DNA from: Tubiluchus corallicola
Lineage: Eukaryota > Priapulida > Priapulimorpha > Priapulimorphida > Tubiluchidae
Assembly (NCBI GenBank): GCA_030141605.1
Contig: JAQGDQ010000039.1
Coordinates: 1-64,000 of the forward strand
DNA: 64,000 nucleotides
Reading direction: 5' to 3'
Part shown: positions 11,906-23,129 of the stretch, in pieces
How positions within the stretch are numbered: the first letter of the stretch is position 1
How the letters are laid out: every line of letters starts with the position of its first letter
Program-made: the position numbers and the translations under genes
The notes under the pieces: generated by a model
The model's input: only the letters and a program-made list of their open reading frames with translations
Told to the model about the DNA's origin: nothing
The model's database searches: none

Positions 11906-12813
11906 AAAAAGTTTCTGCCAAGAAAGAGATTAAAAGCATAACGTTTACGAAATTTTAATTTACAACTTGTTAAGGTGTGAAAATTTTGCAGCAAAAAGAA
12001 TTAAGAAATGACTGAAATAATACGCAGTTAAGGCTCTGTCCGGACCGGGTTCAAGCTTCAGCAAATATGGTCCATCTTCAGCATAAAGTCCAGTGTTGTC
12101 CAGGAAAGCGTCCGGGGGTGTCATCCATGGTTAGGTTCAGTTCGGTAACGTCATTATATTTTCCATAGGATGCTCAGGCAGTTGCCCAGGCTGTGTAAGG
12201 GCTATGCCAGTCCTAAGTGTAAGTAATTGTCCCACTTCCAAGATGGCTACTGGTTGGAAATCTCTTTGCATTCCATTTGTACTGCTCGTATCCGTATTTA
12301 GGCCGTAATTTGATGACCCGTTCCGCAATAATGACTACCATCAAACGCTGGACATACGGCTCGTTGGGCTGGTTGCGGCTTCCTCACTCTGATACTGTCA
12401 TCAGTGCCTATTGCACCAGTTCTTGGCGAAACTATAGTTACTATATCCAAAGTTATATCAACACAGTTAAAATAGTAGTCCAGGAAAGTGCTACTGAACC
12501 AATACAAATTACACAGTTTCTTTGTTTCTTTGTACTGACAACTGCCCTCATAGTAAAAACCAACACGACTGTTTATAAAAGAAATGTACCTTCGCTAGCG
12601 GGATTCCATTCCTTGTGAAGTCACAAGCACATATTACAGAGCCACAGAAGAGCAGGTGCTATAACCACGGACACTGACGTACCTGCTGCATTGCTACCTT
12701 AGAACATGCTGAGCTCCAAAAAAAACAGAAACGTCCTATTCTGCTCGACGCTAAGGTTTCAGGATCGATTCCAACAGATGAACCATTCCAGATGGATCCC
12801 ACTTCTGACACCA

Positions 12814-12980
12814 GTGTTGCAGAGGCGGACAGCTAAAAGGTCTTCGGTTCATATCTGGATCAGCCAAACTATGTGCAGTCAAATGCTGTACATGTGAAAA
12901 TAGAAAAGAAATATAGAAATGTAAACAGAAAATTAAGATGAAAACTAGTCAGAATCTTTTCCTGCGTTCCTCATGCTGAT
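12814..12980 (+). repeat. Dispersed repeat, copy 2 (tRNA-like B-box)
   Basis: Second copy of the element at 11766-11905, with small insertions. About 0.9 kb separates them. The interval 11906-12813 holds only short open frames without recognisable motifs. Confidence 0.7.
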
Positions 12981-13340
12981 CATGACTACGGAACAGGTGC
13001 TTATGTGGTAAACGCACCTGTCCGTCTGTCGGCTGAACCGACGAGGCCATTCCGTAGCAGCTACTTATAACTGCTATGTAATGCTGATATGCAATGGCTT
13101 CGTAATGGATTGAAACATCACAAGATGGGGGGGGGGGTCGAAAATAAATGGCACTTCGCCCCCGTAACAATATTGTACTTGTAACACTAGCAACTATGTA
13201 CATTCTGTGCTGTGTTTCAATAAACTAAATTAAATTAGAAATCATAGTACATGTCTAAGGCTACGCGTTGAAGGATTCTGTTTTATTAAGTAATTACAAC
13301 TGTGATTGCCAGAGTGTTTATAAACATTTGCGGTTTGTTT

Positions 13341-13513
13341 TTAACAATTATTACCCATTGCGGGTAATGAATTGTAGAAAGAAAGGAGACGCTGAAAAAT
13401 TGTGGACAAGTCGGAATTTGTACTTGGTCTTTGGTTCAAATCCCGATTAGTCAGTTTTTCAGTGTCTCGTTTCTTTATTTAACTCTTTGCCCGCAATGCG
13501 TAGTAACTGTTAA
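13341..13513. mobile_element. piggyBac-like MITE (173 bp) flanked by TTAA
   Basis: The two ends are inverted repeats: CAATTATTACCCATTGCGGG after the left TTAA, mirrored by CAGTTACTACGCATTGCGGG before the right TTAA. The pairing continues inward through GAAAGGAGACGCTGAAAAA and TTTTTCAGTGTCTC. The TTAA at both borders is the target site used by piggyBac transposons. There is no coding capacity. Confidence 0.6.
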
Positions 13514-13649
13514 AACTGAATCGTAATTATTTATTAACATTATGGCATTCGCAATCATAATCTAACTAACTATGGATTGCTAAACTTTTATAAAATGTCG
13601 CATTTATGATTCAAACACATATTCACTTTTTCAATTTTCTGTGTTTCAG

Positions 13650-13762
13650 ATTGTGCAAATATCTGTCCGCCAGGACCCCCAGGACCACCAGGTGCACCAG
13701 GAGTAGTCATGCATTATACTCGGCACCGCAATCCCCCAATCGGGCACAAATTATATTATTAG
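13650..13762 (+). CDS. Collagen-like (Gly-X-Y) exon, probably last exon of the EGF-containing gene
   Basis: Entered after a good acceptor (TTTTCTGTGTTTCAG) in phase 1, the exon reads DCANICPPGPPGPPGAPG and then VVMHYTRHRNPPIGHKLYY before a TAG. Joined to the EGF exon (which ends in phase 1 with G) it completes an Asp codon and stays open. Three to four Gly-X-Y triplets follow two Cys, the start of a collagen-like segment. There are two readings. In one, the exon is terminal at 13762. In the other, the GTGCAC after 13691 is a donor (also phase 1), and further collagen exons lie downstream. I cannot decide between them from sequence. Confidence 0.6.
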
Positions 13763-14803
13763 ATTCTAAGTTCTTATATTGTGTAGTATTAGATCTAAGT
13801 TCTAATAAGTATAAGAGTGTAGTATTAGAAATAATCAATGATCATATCATTGTGAGTTTGTGGCTGAGGAGTAGGAGAAGGAGGAGGAGGAAGGGGAAGA
13901 GGAGGAAGATTTGTGAAATGCCTGCTCTCAGCACAATATTTTGCAACACTGCTGATTTTGTTGTAATTGGGATAGTGCACACATAAACAATTTAAAGTAG
14001 AATTCTGTTTTATTATTCTTGTACATATTTTACATATCGTAATCTTCTTATAATTTAATTGGCCTATTTTTGACAGAAATAGCTCTATTGTATTGATCAC
14101 ATCGTTAGTTTTTAATGGTGAATTAATAAATCCCGACTCCAAAAGTGAAAGTGTTTGTGTTTGCTTCTTTCCTAGGTCTGAGGAGCCTGGTATCTTGTGA
14201 CTATCAATCAAGCCAAAAAGGTGTAATTAGTACATTGATGATACTAAAATTCTAAGTGTCAAAATTGTCAAAATAAATGTGTTTTAGTCTTATAACGCTT
14301 ACTGTCTTGTCTCTTCATTATGTAGACTGAGACAATTTGCTTTCTGTCTTGTGATCATTTCTAAATCTCGTATATAAGGTAATTTTTTACATTTCTTTTG
14401 AATTTCTTTCTAGTTATGTCCTCGTTTATTTTGACAATTTAAAATTTATCTTTGATTTATAATGACATTGAGAGCCTTAGTATTTTAGTATCACCAATGT
14501 ACTAATTATTCCTTTTTTGGCTTGATTTATAACATTGACAGTGACTGTTACAATGAAAACGATCGTCTACGCTCAAATAACCATGTTGATTCCTTGAGGC
14601 TGACTCTTTCATGTATTGAATATTCTGGTGTTTGGACGTTTATCGATTACGATCTGACATTTATCATCTTCTACTAATCATAACATGTATTTGAAAGCTG
14701 TGCAGTCTCTACCTAACAATAAGGAAAATGCACCATTGTTTCATACTTTCCCAGCGGCAATTGATCCACCACAAACTTTTCCGAGGCTGCTTCTAGTTTG
14801 TGT
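13763..14803. other. No gene recognised
   Basis: AT-rich. A purine-rich (GGA)n-like patch at about 13870-13910 opens incidental frames on both strands. No motifs seen. Confidence 0.5.
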
Positions 14804-14940
14804 GAAAGCGTATTAGGACCATGATATCCAATTATAAAAATTCTGATTATAACCAGATTCTTTGCCATCCGATTACGAAAAAATCTAGTTATACCCAGAT
14901 TTTTTGTAATCGTAGATCGTGTCCCTAATACGTTTTCGTA
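14804..14940. repeat. Hairpin (MITE-like) element
   Basis: The outer blocks GAAAGCGTATTAGGAC and GTCCCTAATACGTTTTC are inverted copies, and pairing continues inward (GATTATAACCAGATT against AATCTAGTTATACCC). About 137 bp, non-coding. Confidence 0.7.
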
Positions 14941-16559
14941 ACTTTGCTGTACGGCATTGTGTTTTTATTGTGTGAAATTTCGATTCCTTTGACAATTTTC
15001 AAAAACATTTTTACCTGGCCTAAAAAGTGCCATGTTATTTGGGTCGATTATAACTTATTTCCACTGCAGTTTTAAGGACGTCATACATCCTTAAACGCTG
15101 TCTCTGTCCACACCATAGCTGCAGTCAAAACGACCTTTTTAAACAAACTTATAATGTTAATGTTATAATGCTCTTTTAATGTTAAGCACATAAGACTCAA
15201 ATTCTTTATCTTGAACTACTTATGTAATGCTTTCTAGTTAATTTCCAAAGCATGAGCCGTGAAATTAAACTCATTGCCTAGTGTGAAACTAGAGAAGGCC
15301 TTTACTTTCGTCTGTGTAAGTAATGCGTTCCTCGCCGAATTTTAAATCTGGCGGATTTGGTTCATATTGAACTGTCGACAGCTAAGCAGTCTTTGGTTGA
15401 AATTCGTGTTGCCTTTTTTATTTAATAGGTAATAGTTATTAAAAAATGTTAAAAATATTTACAAGAAAGTATAAATATGGAAACAGGGTAAAAGCACTTT
15501 TGCAGTTATTTACCAAGATCGTTGACATCTTGGACGTTAAAACCTTCTCTGGCTCCATAATTTGCTTATGTTCATCATTTTTCAACAACACATTTTATAG
15601 TTTTCATGATTTTGTATTTTTTATGGTTATGACGGAGAAAAAGCCTCCAAAACGTTCTCGTTTAGCATGTTGATATATTATAATAATTGGAAACTATAAT
15701 CATCACTTTTTAACACCGATTTTTATGGCATTTATAATTTTGTGAGTTTTTATGATTATGACACAGAGAAGGCCTCAAAACGTGCTGTTTTTGTATGCTA
15801 GTATATTATAATAGGTGTGCCTTATAATCACGGCTTTTCATTAGTGACTTTTTATATATTTTTAATAGGCTAGCATTACAAACAAGAAAAATGCCACAAT
15901 TGTCAGCGTATGCGGCAAAACACAACGTTCCAAATAGCGAGCCGAACAAACGCCTTGCATTTTTTATACAGTTACATCTGACTTGTAATTTAGCGGCAGG
16001 GCTTTCTCAAAGGACAGAAAACTCTATTATAGCCTGTTCTCCTATTGAGTGTGTCACAAACTACTGATTACTGTGGGGAACGAAGCTCTGTTTGTTGTGA
16101 AAGCAAGAAACTCCAAAACATAGCGTATGCAATAGATCAGGCGATGACATACCATGGCATTTATTACATCATCAGCATCCTATCATAAGCATATAAGGCC
16201 GTCACAACAAAGTTGGTGCGGTATAAACCCACCTGGACAGGCAATAGGCTGACCACAACAAAAGCACAACACGTCGACCCGGCTAGCAGAACAACAGAGG
16301 AAGAAAGAAGCCGCGTGGAACACTTTGATTGGGTACTTCCCATTGTTCCGCAACACGATCCAATTTAAGGATTTAAACTATGCATGTAGTGTTCCAGCTG
16401 GGAATTTTGCAAACTCGTCTATTGTATAATAACATTTTCATTGTAAAAGGACTCAAGGGACAGAAGAAATTTGCCCTGAAAATTATCTAAGTTGCCATAG
16501 TTTGAATGATTTCCAAGTAAGTGCAAACTTCCAAAAATGGCCGTTTTTCGCCGTTTTTG
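14941..16559. other. No gene recognised; a diverged direct duplication inside
   Basis: Blocks at about 15598-15695 and 15738-15830 are diverged direct copies; both contain TATGATTATGAC- or TATGGTTATGAC-like text followed by GGCCTCAAAACGTGCT or its variant. The rest shows no coding signal. Confidence 0.5.
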
Positions 16560-16990
16560 CAAAACTTATACCTCTTATTTCTAGAGAACGGGAATGTGCT
16601 GGGTGCAGTGCTGACATGGTTGAATAGCCCGTTCAACGCTAAGCATTATAGGTATATTTTGATTGCACGGGAGGGCGACCGTTTCCCGCAAGGGGCGTTT
16701 TCCCTGGCCCATGCGCGCAAATTTGGTGAAAAACTGCACTAACAGCCTCCAGTAAAACTCGATTTGTGCAATTCTTTGGGCGTGTTGAGAAAAAATAAGC
16801 ACACTCACGAAACGGTTTACAAGTTGAGGAAGTTCCACCAGGAGAAATGTCCACCAAACGAAATAGGAAGGGTGTATTTCGAAGTTCTTTTTCTACATCT
16901 CTCTGCTGCACATCCATTGTTTTTGCGTTTGCGAAATTTCGCGGCTGTTCCAGGCATTGGCTTCACCCGCCATTCTAACGTGTTATAGAT
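16560..16990 (+). repeat. Dispersed repeat C, copy 1
   Basis: Shares diverged blocks with 40745-41130 in opposite orientation: GGAAGGGTGTATTTCGAAGT against ACTTTGAAATACACCCTTCC, and stretches around TTGGGCGTGTTGAGAAAAAA. GC-richer than its surroundings. Open frames here on both strands have no known motif. Confidence 0.7.
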
Positions 16991-17262
16991 GGTACATGTA
17001 AGTTATACCTGTTCGCCTATTATTATCAGACAAGCAATAAGCTAAACTATACAATATGTCCGTGCATTATTGATTATTGGTGGATAGTCTAAGAACAGTG
17101 TTTCGACTTTGTGCAAAATGTTTTGATTATGATTATTGCTGCTTCTTTAACACAGTTAAAAGCGAGCACATTGCCCAATCAGGTTTACATGTATAAATAT
17201 TTCGTAATTATTATAATAATGATTATGCTTAAAATATGAGAAAGCTCTCGTGACCCTCACCA

Positions 17263-17389
17263 TCATTAACATGAATTAAACGTTGAATGCCCTTTATAGT
17301 CCCACAACAATGATTATTTACTAATTTCTTTCAAATGAATAATCTATTGTGAGACTATAAAGGCTATTCGACGTTTCTTCATGTTAATA
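17263..17389. repeat. Hairpin (MITE-like) element
   Basis: CATTAACATGAATTAAACGT and CCTTTATAGTCCCACAA on the left are mirrored by TTGTGAGACTATAAAGG and ACGTTTCTTCATGTTAAT on the right. About 127 bp. Confidence 0.75.
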
Positions 17390-18194
17390 ATTGTTCTGTT
17401 CACTTTGCAATGAACGTAAAATTTTCTCATCATGGCGTTCTTCCGTGTCAGTAGTTCATCACGACAAAAAACGATTTTGAAAAACATCGCTGATCGAATG
17501 GAAGAGAATGATCACCAGGGGTCGTTGGAGCTAGCAGTTAAAACAAGAGAACCTGCAGTCCAAAATTTTCCACTTCAAAAAAGTTCGTATTACACAGTCG
17601 ATTTTTGGTGGCTGTTTGTACTGTGCTTCGTGTTTCGCGCCTTGAACGTCTGAATGCAACAGTTAAAGGCTTGCTGCACAGCCGTTCTAAATGATTAATT
17701 GTTTATAAATCATGCTATCAATAGTCTGCACACGTAGCAACGTTATTCTAGTGGCTTAGGGGTGTAATTAGTTACCTTATATGCATTCGACATGATGCGT
17801 ACGCTTAATGAGATTACCTCAACCTTAACGCCACAAATTTGCTACCTAGTAGCATTCTTAAAACGCCTTGGCTTTAGAGGTAGGGGCGTTTTCAGGAAAG
17901 AGTATGTTAAATTCACGCGCATGCGCATTTGCACTAGCTGACAAACGTCGCTAACTGAAACTGATTTCTCTTTTCGCGAGCGGCTCCTAGTCCCGATAGG
18001 CTTTGAATGAATTTGTGGGGGTTTTAGGTCTGATCTCCTTGGCCAAGGCAACCACCTTTGCAGAAGGGCGTCGGGGAAATACAGGACTTCATGCATCTTT
18101 TATATTTTCTGATAGACGTTAAATGCCGGCAGAGGTTTATTGCACTCCTACAGCAAAGGCAAAGAAAGGAAGAGCATTGTAGCATTCGTACCGG
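17390..18194. other. No gene recognised; putative promoter region of the next gene
   Basis: Contains short open frames (73 codons plus, 84 codons minus) with no motif. No TATA box or clear start signal was identified before the ATG at 18195. Confidence 0.4.
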
Positions 18195-18396
18195 ATGGGT
18201 TGTGGAGTAATTCAGAGTTTATTATCGTGGAACAATTATAGGCTGATGATCGTGTTTGCGTTCGGATTTTTGTTGACATTTTTCATTGGGGAGGTGGCTT
18301 CCTCCAATGCAGTGAGCTGGAGAGGATACTACGGACAACGGGCAGTGAGTTATCCAATGAACGACTTTGAACTTTTAATGAAAGAGAAGAATGAAG
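18195..18396 (+). CDS. Exon 1 of the putative CRF/DH44-like precursor
   Basis: 202 nt: the signal sequence and the start of the propeptide (ends MKEKNE plus one base). The donor is GTAAAT. The ATG at 18195 is the first in this frame and puts the hydrophobic core at the right distance. Confidence 0.55.
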
Positions 18397-19668
18397 GTAA
18401 ATTAGCTTTATTCCATTGTTTTGATTTGTTCATGATCGTTTCATCCCTAATTTAACATCGATTTAACATATCTACAATTTAACATTTATTTTATTGTAAC
18501 AATAGAAAATTCTTTCTAAAAAGATTAACAAAAAAATTAAAAGCAAGGTGTCGAACAAATACAAGTGTGTGTGTAAAAGCATACAAAAAATAAAAGCAGC
18601 AAAACAAAAAAAGAAGAACCTTAACAAAAGACTTTCGATTTTACATACCTGTCTACTGCTTGACAAAAAGTGCGTCTACTGGAGTGATTGGTTGCACCAT
18701 TGCGTAAACTATCAAGTTTTAGTGAATAGTTAGCTTTCTCATCATCCATGATTGAAAAGAATAAATTAAATCTGACACATCATTATTTTTAGTTGCTGGG
18801 CAAGACAAAATTGCTTGACTTATTGTCTTGATTTCATTAGTATCGCATAACTGACCAATTCTGTTCTCCCTACTAATTCTCGACCACCGACCTGTTTCAT
18901 TCTGCAGGTTATGACTGCCCACAGAAAACCATGCCGTAATGTTCCATTATTATCATACAAACATGGTAGTGCATCGAAATCAGCATTAGTATTACAGTAT
19001 ATGCCTTTCTTCGACTCAGAATCATAATACAGACTTCTTTGAAGTCAGTGTCGTGCATCCTTCAAACATTTATCATTAAATGAGAGTTAAAATCTTTCCC
19101 ATTTTCCAGTGCACAACGACAACGATGATTCGAGCAAATAACATCCTCATCATAAGTATAGGCCACTCCTCAGGTCCTACTTGGCGCTCGAGTCTTACCA
19201 CCAAATCGAATTTACTATACAAGTATAAATTTATGGAAAAATAACTGAAACACAGGGGAGAGAAGGCCTTATATGGCGATAAGTCGCAAGTTGTGAAGCT
19301 AAATTATCACGTCATATACATTTACTTTCCTCAGATTTTCCGTACGGTAAATTTTAACGTCTATGTCTTTGTTATGCCTGTTGTTACAGTAAGCTTAAGG
19401 AAACGGTGATAACCTAGGACAAGCCCTGTGCTTAAATCGTCAAAAAAGTTTTATCTCGTAAAAGCTTACCTTAAAAATTTTCCCTGACTCAGCATTATTT
19501 AGCGAGGTACTATCGCGCAGAAAACGTGCTCGGTGGTCACCTGCTCTTGGTATCCAATCGCCATTTTTACTACCTTATTAACGTCTTCTAACTCTATTGT
19601 GCATGCTAGTTGACGGTGGAGTTTGTGGCTTTGTGTCTTTCCTGTTTTACTTCGTAATAATAATGATA

Positions 19669-19724
<56 letters not shown>

Positions 19725-21386
19725 AATTATAACGATGTCACATTCATGCGAAGGGGGTGTCTACAGACTGAACCCGTTCACATGAGTGGGATAGTCTCTG
19801 GGGAAATTCTAAGAAAATATTTACGTCCACAGCCGAGCAAGGCCTAATGTTAGAATGTAAATATTTATTAGCCTAAAATAACGTGCCAGAAAATGGTGAA
19901 ACGGCCTAGGTATCTCTACGGGAGCACACTTAGACGGGGATTGGTTCCTTATAGTTCATATTACTTCAAACATTGCTTTTCTGTTAAATTCTCAAGAAAC
20001 TTTCTTGAAGACAAAGTTTTTATCCAAACATTCTATTACGAGGGCGAAATGCTATTTATTCACCCCCTCTACGGTGTGATGGTCTGGTCTGCAAGAAGCC
20101 GTTGCATAATGGCGTTGAATATCAGGTATGGAACGGACGCTATGGAATGGCGAAGGTTCAGTCGGTTAACGGGCACGTGCGTATTCCATCTCAGGACCTG
20201 TTCCATAAAGACAATCGGCATGGAGCAAAGTGGATTATTTTGGCTTACTTAAATATTGTTTTACATATTTGGACGTTTTCTGCACAACTATGCCGTGACA
20301 GAGATTAAAAGTGGAAATTTTGTCTTTGCATCAGAGCTTGTTTAATAAAACATCAAGAAAAACTGCTACAGCAGCTTATGTGTGATTTTATTGCATTTAC
20401 TTCTTGCAGTTTCACGCGTGAGGAAAATGTTTCCTGCTTTGTATTCGACGTGAAAAATTGTCCCCTGATTGAAAGGAAATGGGATCTGAATTCCCAGGTG
20501 AGACTTCTCGCAAGAGTACTGAAAGATCATTATTCTGGACATTATACTGACACTAGTTCTAATCAGACTAATTTATCAAACACACCTGATGCTTTTCCCA
20601 CGTACTCAAAGAGAATTAAAGACTTATGTAATTTGATCTCAATCCAACAGTGGTACTCGAAGTTGTACGTAACACAAGCCTGATCAAAATCACCAGCTTA
20701 ATAAGCAACAATCAAGTGACCAACAAGCAAGCAAATTTTACCAACCGATCGACTGACTGGCTGACCAATAAAATTAACCAACAAGCTAACCAGCCAACCC
20801 CAATTCATCCAACATACAACATAACTCAACTACCCAACCGACAGACCGACGGACTGACTGACTGACTGACTGGTTGACCGACAAATCAACCAACAAGAAA
20901 ACTAGCTAACCACCAATCAACATATTAACCTACCCAACTGATCGACCGACCGCCAGTCAACCAATTAACCTACCCAACTTACTCATCTTAATTGATTATA
21001 TATCACGTTAGTATCGATTTGATTTCATTCAGTCTTCGTTTATTTCGAAAAGCACACTTATGCATAAATTGTACTTGTACACATGCTTTTTAACTTTAGG
21101 AAAAGATAAAATAGTGGAGTATGTAACAAACCAAATTTGATTTATTTCAGTGCCAAGTTTTGGCGACACTAATTACCTGGCTTCAAAGCGATGGTCGAGT
21201 GAGAAGATTTTATCCTCTCCGGTCAACCTGCAGAAGATAAATTTTTATCCGAGAAAAAAAACGCAAAGACGACCTTCTCTAGGACCGCAGATAACTCTTT
21301 ACCAACTGAGATCGTTACTACAGAGCATGCGCAATGACATGAGGAGAAAACAATACTTGAAAAAACATGATTTTATGTTTTATTGA
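18195..21386 (+). CDS. Putative secreted neuropeptide precursor, CRF/DH44-like (two exons: 18195-18396, 21151-21386)
   Basis: Joining the exons in phase 1 gives one open frame of 145 residues. The N-terminus has a long hydrophobic core (residues about 17-31, MIVFAFGFLLTFF) after a short polar start, typical of a signal peptide or signal anchor, followed by small residues ASSNA as a plausible cleavage zone. A Lys-Arg lies at about residues 79-80, and RKKTQRR at 102-108 would be a strong prohormone cleavage site. The 37-residue tail after it begins PSLGPQITLYQLRSLLQSM. It has the P-S/I-L-x(n)-I/L-T-x-x-x-L-R-x-x-L helix pattern and basic second half of the CRF/urotensin/DH44 family, which are 37-47 residues long. 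Unlike most members it has no C-terminal Gly for amidation. The gene model is supported by matching phases and good splice signals; the family call is my inference from pattern only. Confidence 0.5.
18720..18960 (-). mobile_element. LINE 3'-end relic within the intron
   Basis: On the minus strand LRHGF and then NETGRWSRISRENRIGQLCD with a nearby Cys resemble the conserved LRhgltklR...ETGRW...IPReeRxCxxCxxxEIGDE region found at the C-terminus of many LINE ORF2 proteins. Frameshifted and truncated. Confidence 0.65.
18961..19655. other. Intron sequence, nothing recognised
   Basis: Intron of the putative neuropeptide gene. No open frame with motifs. Confidence 0.5.
19656..19725. repeat. (ATG)n microsatellite
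   Basis: About 20 uninterrupted ATG/GAT triplets. The Met-rich or Asp-rich open frames across it are artefacts. Confidence 0.95.
20410..20497 (+). other. Possible cassette or poison exon in the intron of the putative neuropeptide gene
   Basis: Bounded by an acceptor TTCTTGCAG and a donor CAG/GTGAGA, 88 nt long. Inserted between the two coding exons it would enter in phase 1 and meet a TGA after 14 codons. In another frame it is fully open (contains SCFVFDVKNCPLIERKW). Its use is unproven. Confidence 0.25.
20660..20985. repeat. Low-complexity CAAC/GACTGACT-rich tract
   Basis: Diverged short repeats around ACCAACCAAC, GACCGACC and a run of five CTGA units near 20850-20870. Incidental open frames are rich in Asn, Gln and Thr. 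Confidence 0.8.
21151..21386 (+). CDS. Exon 2 (terminal) of the putative CRF/DH44-like precursor
   Basis: Begins after TTTATTTCAG in phase 1 (G+TG gives Val) and encodes 78 residues to the TGA at 21384. Contains the dibasic sites and the candidate mature peptide. After another KK the tail HDFMFY ends the protein without an amidation Gly. Confidence 0.55.
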
Positions 21387-21799
21387 GCCTGATGGTGTGG
21401 GGGCTTTGGCCGACTGTTGGTCTTATTTAGCATTTGTTTGTATTTAAGAAATTTTAGCAAAATGTTTTTTATGGTATTTAAATTGAAAGACGTCACAGTG
21501 TTCCTTTGAAAGCACAGAATAACGTATGATATAAAATATCTCTACTGTACGTCCAGTTTTTTGTCACTACTTGTCACAAACTATTTAAAGGGGATAAAGT
21601 ATATTGCAAAAAACATTCCACGAAAGTTATATTACTTAGCGCCTGCTCGAAAGACTTATGTAATTAGACAAGAAAATTCTTAGTAATTTAAAGTGTTCCA
21701 ACAAGGTAAAATGTTGCTCATTAATCTTCCGAATGTGTACCACTGACTCACTAAAAACTTATTTTTAATTTTATTGGCAAGATACAGTAAGTTATGCTT

Positions 21800-22045
21800 G
21801 TGCCTTTTAGTGAAGTGTGCGCTACAAATGTTCTGATAATTTTTTCAAACTTTACACAATTATCTAAACTTGTTTCAAACGATCTATCATCAAAATGGCT
21901 GCGCCTAACGGTCATCAAGGGAGTTTAAATTTATAAGTTTTATATAGAGTTGCGATAAGTTCTGTGCGCAATAAGACAGTATGCAGTTGATACAAAATTT
22001 CAAGACGAATGTAAGTAAAGGGTTTTCTTGTGTTTTAAGGAGCGT
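21800..22045 (+). repeat. Dispersed repeat A, copy 1
   Basis: Shares about 230 bp with 29945-30190 (same orientation) and with 54765-54985 and 63285-63495 (opposite). Core text: TTTTTTCAAACTTTACACA, AAAATGGCTGCGCCTAACGG, GGGAGTTTAAATT and ATTTCAAGACGAAT. No coding potential. Confidence 0.85.
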
Positions 22046-22645
22046 GGAAGAACAATTGGAGCAAGCTTCGTCATTTCATTTCTTTTCATTGTTTTCATAA
22101 AAATTTATTAGAATTAAGAAAGTCGATTATACCATTAAAAAGTTTTTATTTTAAAACATTTATAACTGCATGTGATAACTTTTAAATTTAGCGGATTTAT
22201 CATGTCTTGACAGTTGACAAGAAATTTTTCCGTTTGTAAAGCCTTTATTATTGTAATGTGATTCAAAAATGTTTAATCTCAGTTTAAAAATAAACGTGAA
22301 GCTGGTTACCTGTTTTGCTGGCAGTTTTATCTTTCCTTGTTTTAGTTTGCAAGCGACCAGCTGTTGGTGTTTTCGTTTTTTTCTATTGACGTTTGCCTTA
22401 AAGAGTTGTAATTATAGCAAAATTAGTATAATTAATGGATTGTGGATGGAATATACGAGTAAATTTTTTCGGGTTCTAATTACACTGTTTACTTTTACAC
22501 ATTTGTATACGAAGATGCATTCATTTTGTTACAATAAAACAGGCAAACTACACGTATCGCTTGGCTGCAATAGCTACAAATTAACGCCAATATTTTTTTG
22601 TGACAATATAAAAATATTTTACCCTTTGTAATATTACGGTGGTTT
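22046..22645. other. No gene recognised
   Basis: A 120-codon open frame (22269-22631) with hydrophobic, Cys- and Phe-rich sequence has no motif and no splice context. I do not call it. Confidence 0.4.
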
Positions 22646-22790
22646 GTTAGGGATATAGTAAAAACAAAAAACAACAAATTTACTAATTCGAAATATCGAC
22701 TTATTTCGAGATACTAAGTCGAAATTTCGAGTTATTAAGTCGAAATTTCGAGTTAATAAATTTATTTTTTGTTTTTACTATGTTTCTAAC
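22646..22790. mobile_element. Palindromic MITE with internal TTTCGA repeats (145 bp)
   Basis: The ends GTTAGGGATATAGTAAAAAC and GTTTTTACTATGTTTCTAAC are inverted repeats. The interior is a series of self-complementary words, GTCGAAATTTCGAG and TTCGAAATATCGAC, separated by TTATTAA or ATACTAA. Confidence 0.75.
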
Positions 22791-23129
22791 AAGCAGCCAT
22801 ATAATATATAGATTGTTCTGTTACAAATTAAAATAATATAAACGCAAAGATGCGTTTTTCTAAAGTGTGTGCTGGCGAATCACCATGTATTTTGGCAAAT
22901 TAAATTAGCTCCTCCACATTAGAAATCACAAGGAAAGATCCGATGCCATGATTGAACACTGCAGAAATGTCAACGATATTTTATATGCTTTCCCAATAAT
23001 TCTGGAAACGTAACAGATTGTGTCCTTACAAATCTGGACTTGCCGTTCAAGAAAAGATATGAGCAATGCTGCAATGTAGCTTATACAGAAGTTGTATTAT
23101 AGTATCAGATGCAAACAGCTTGGTAAAAA

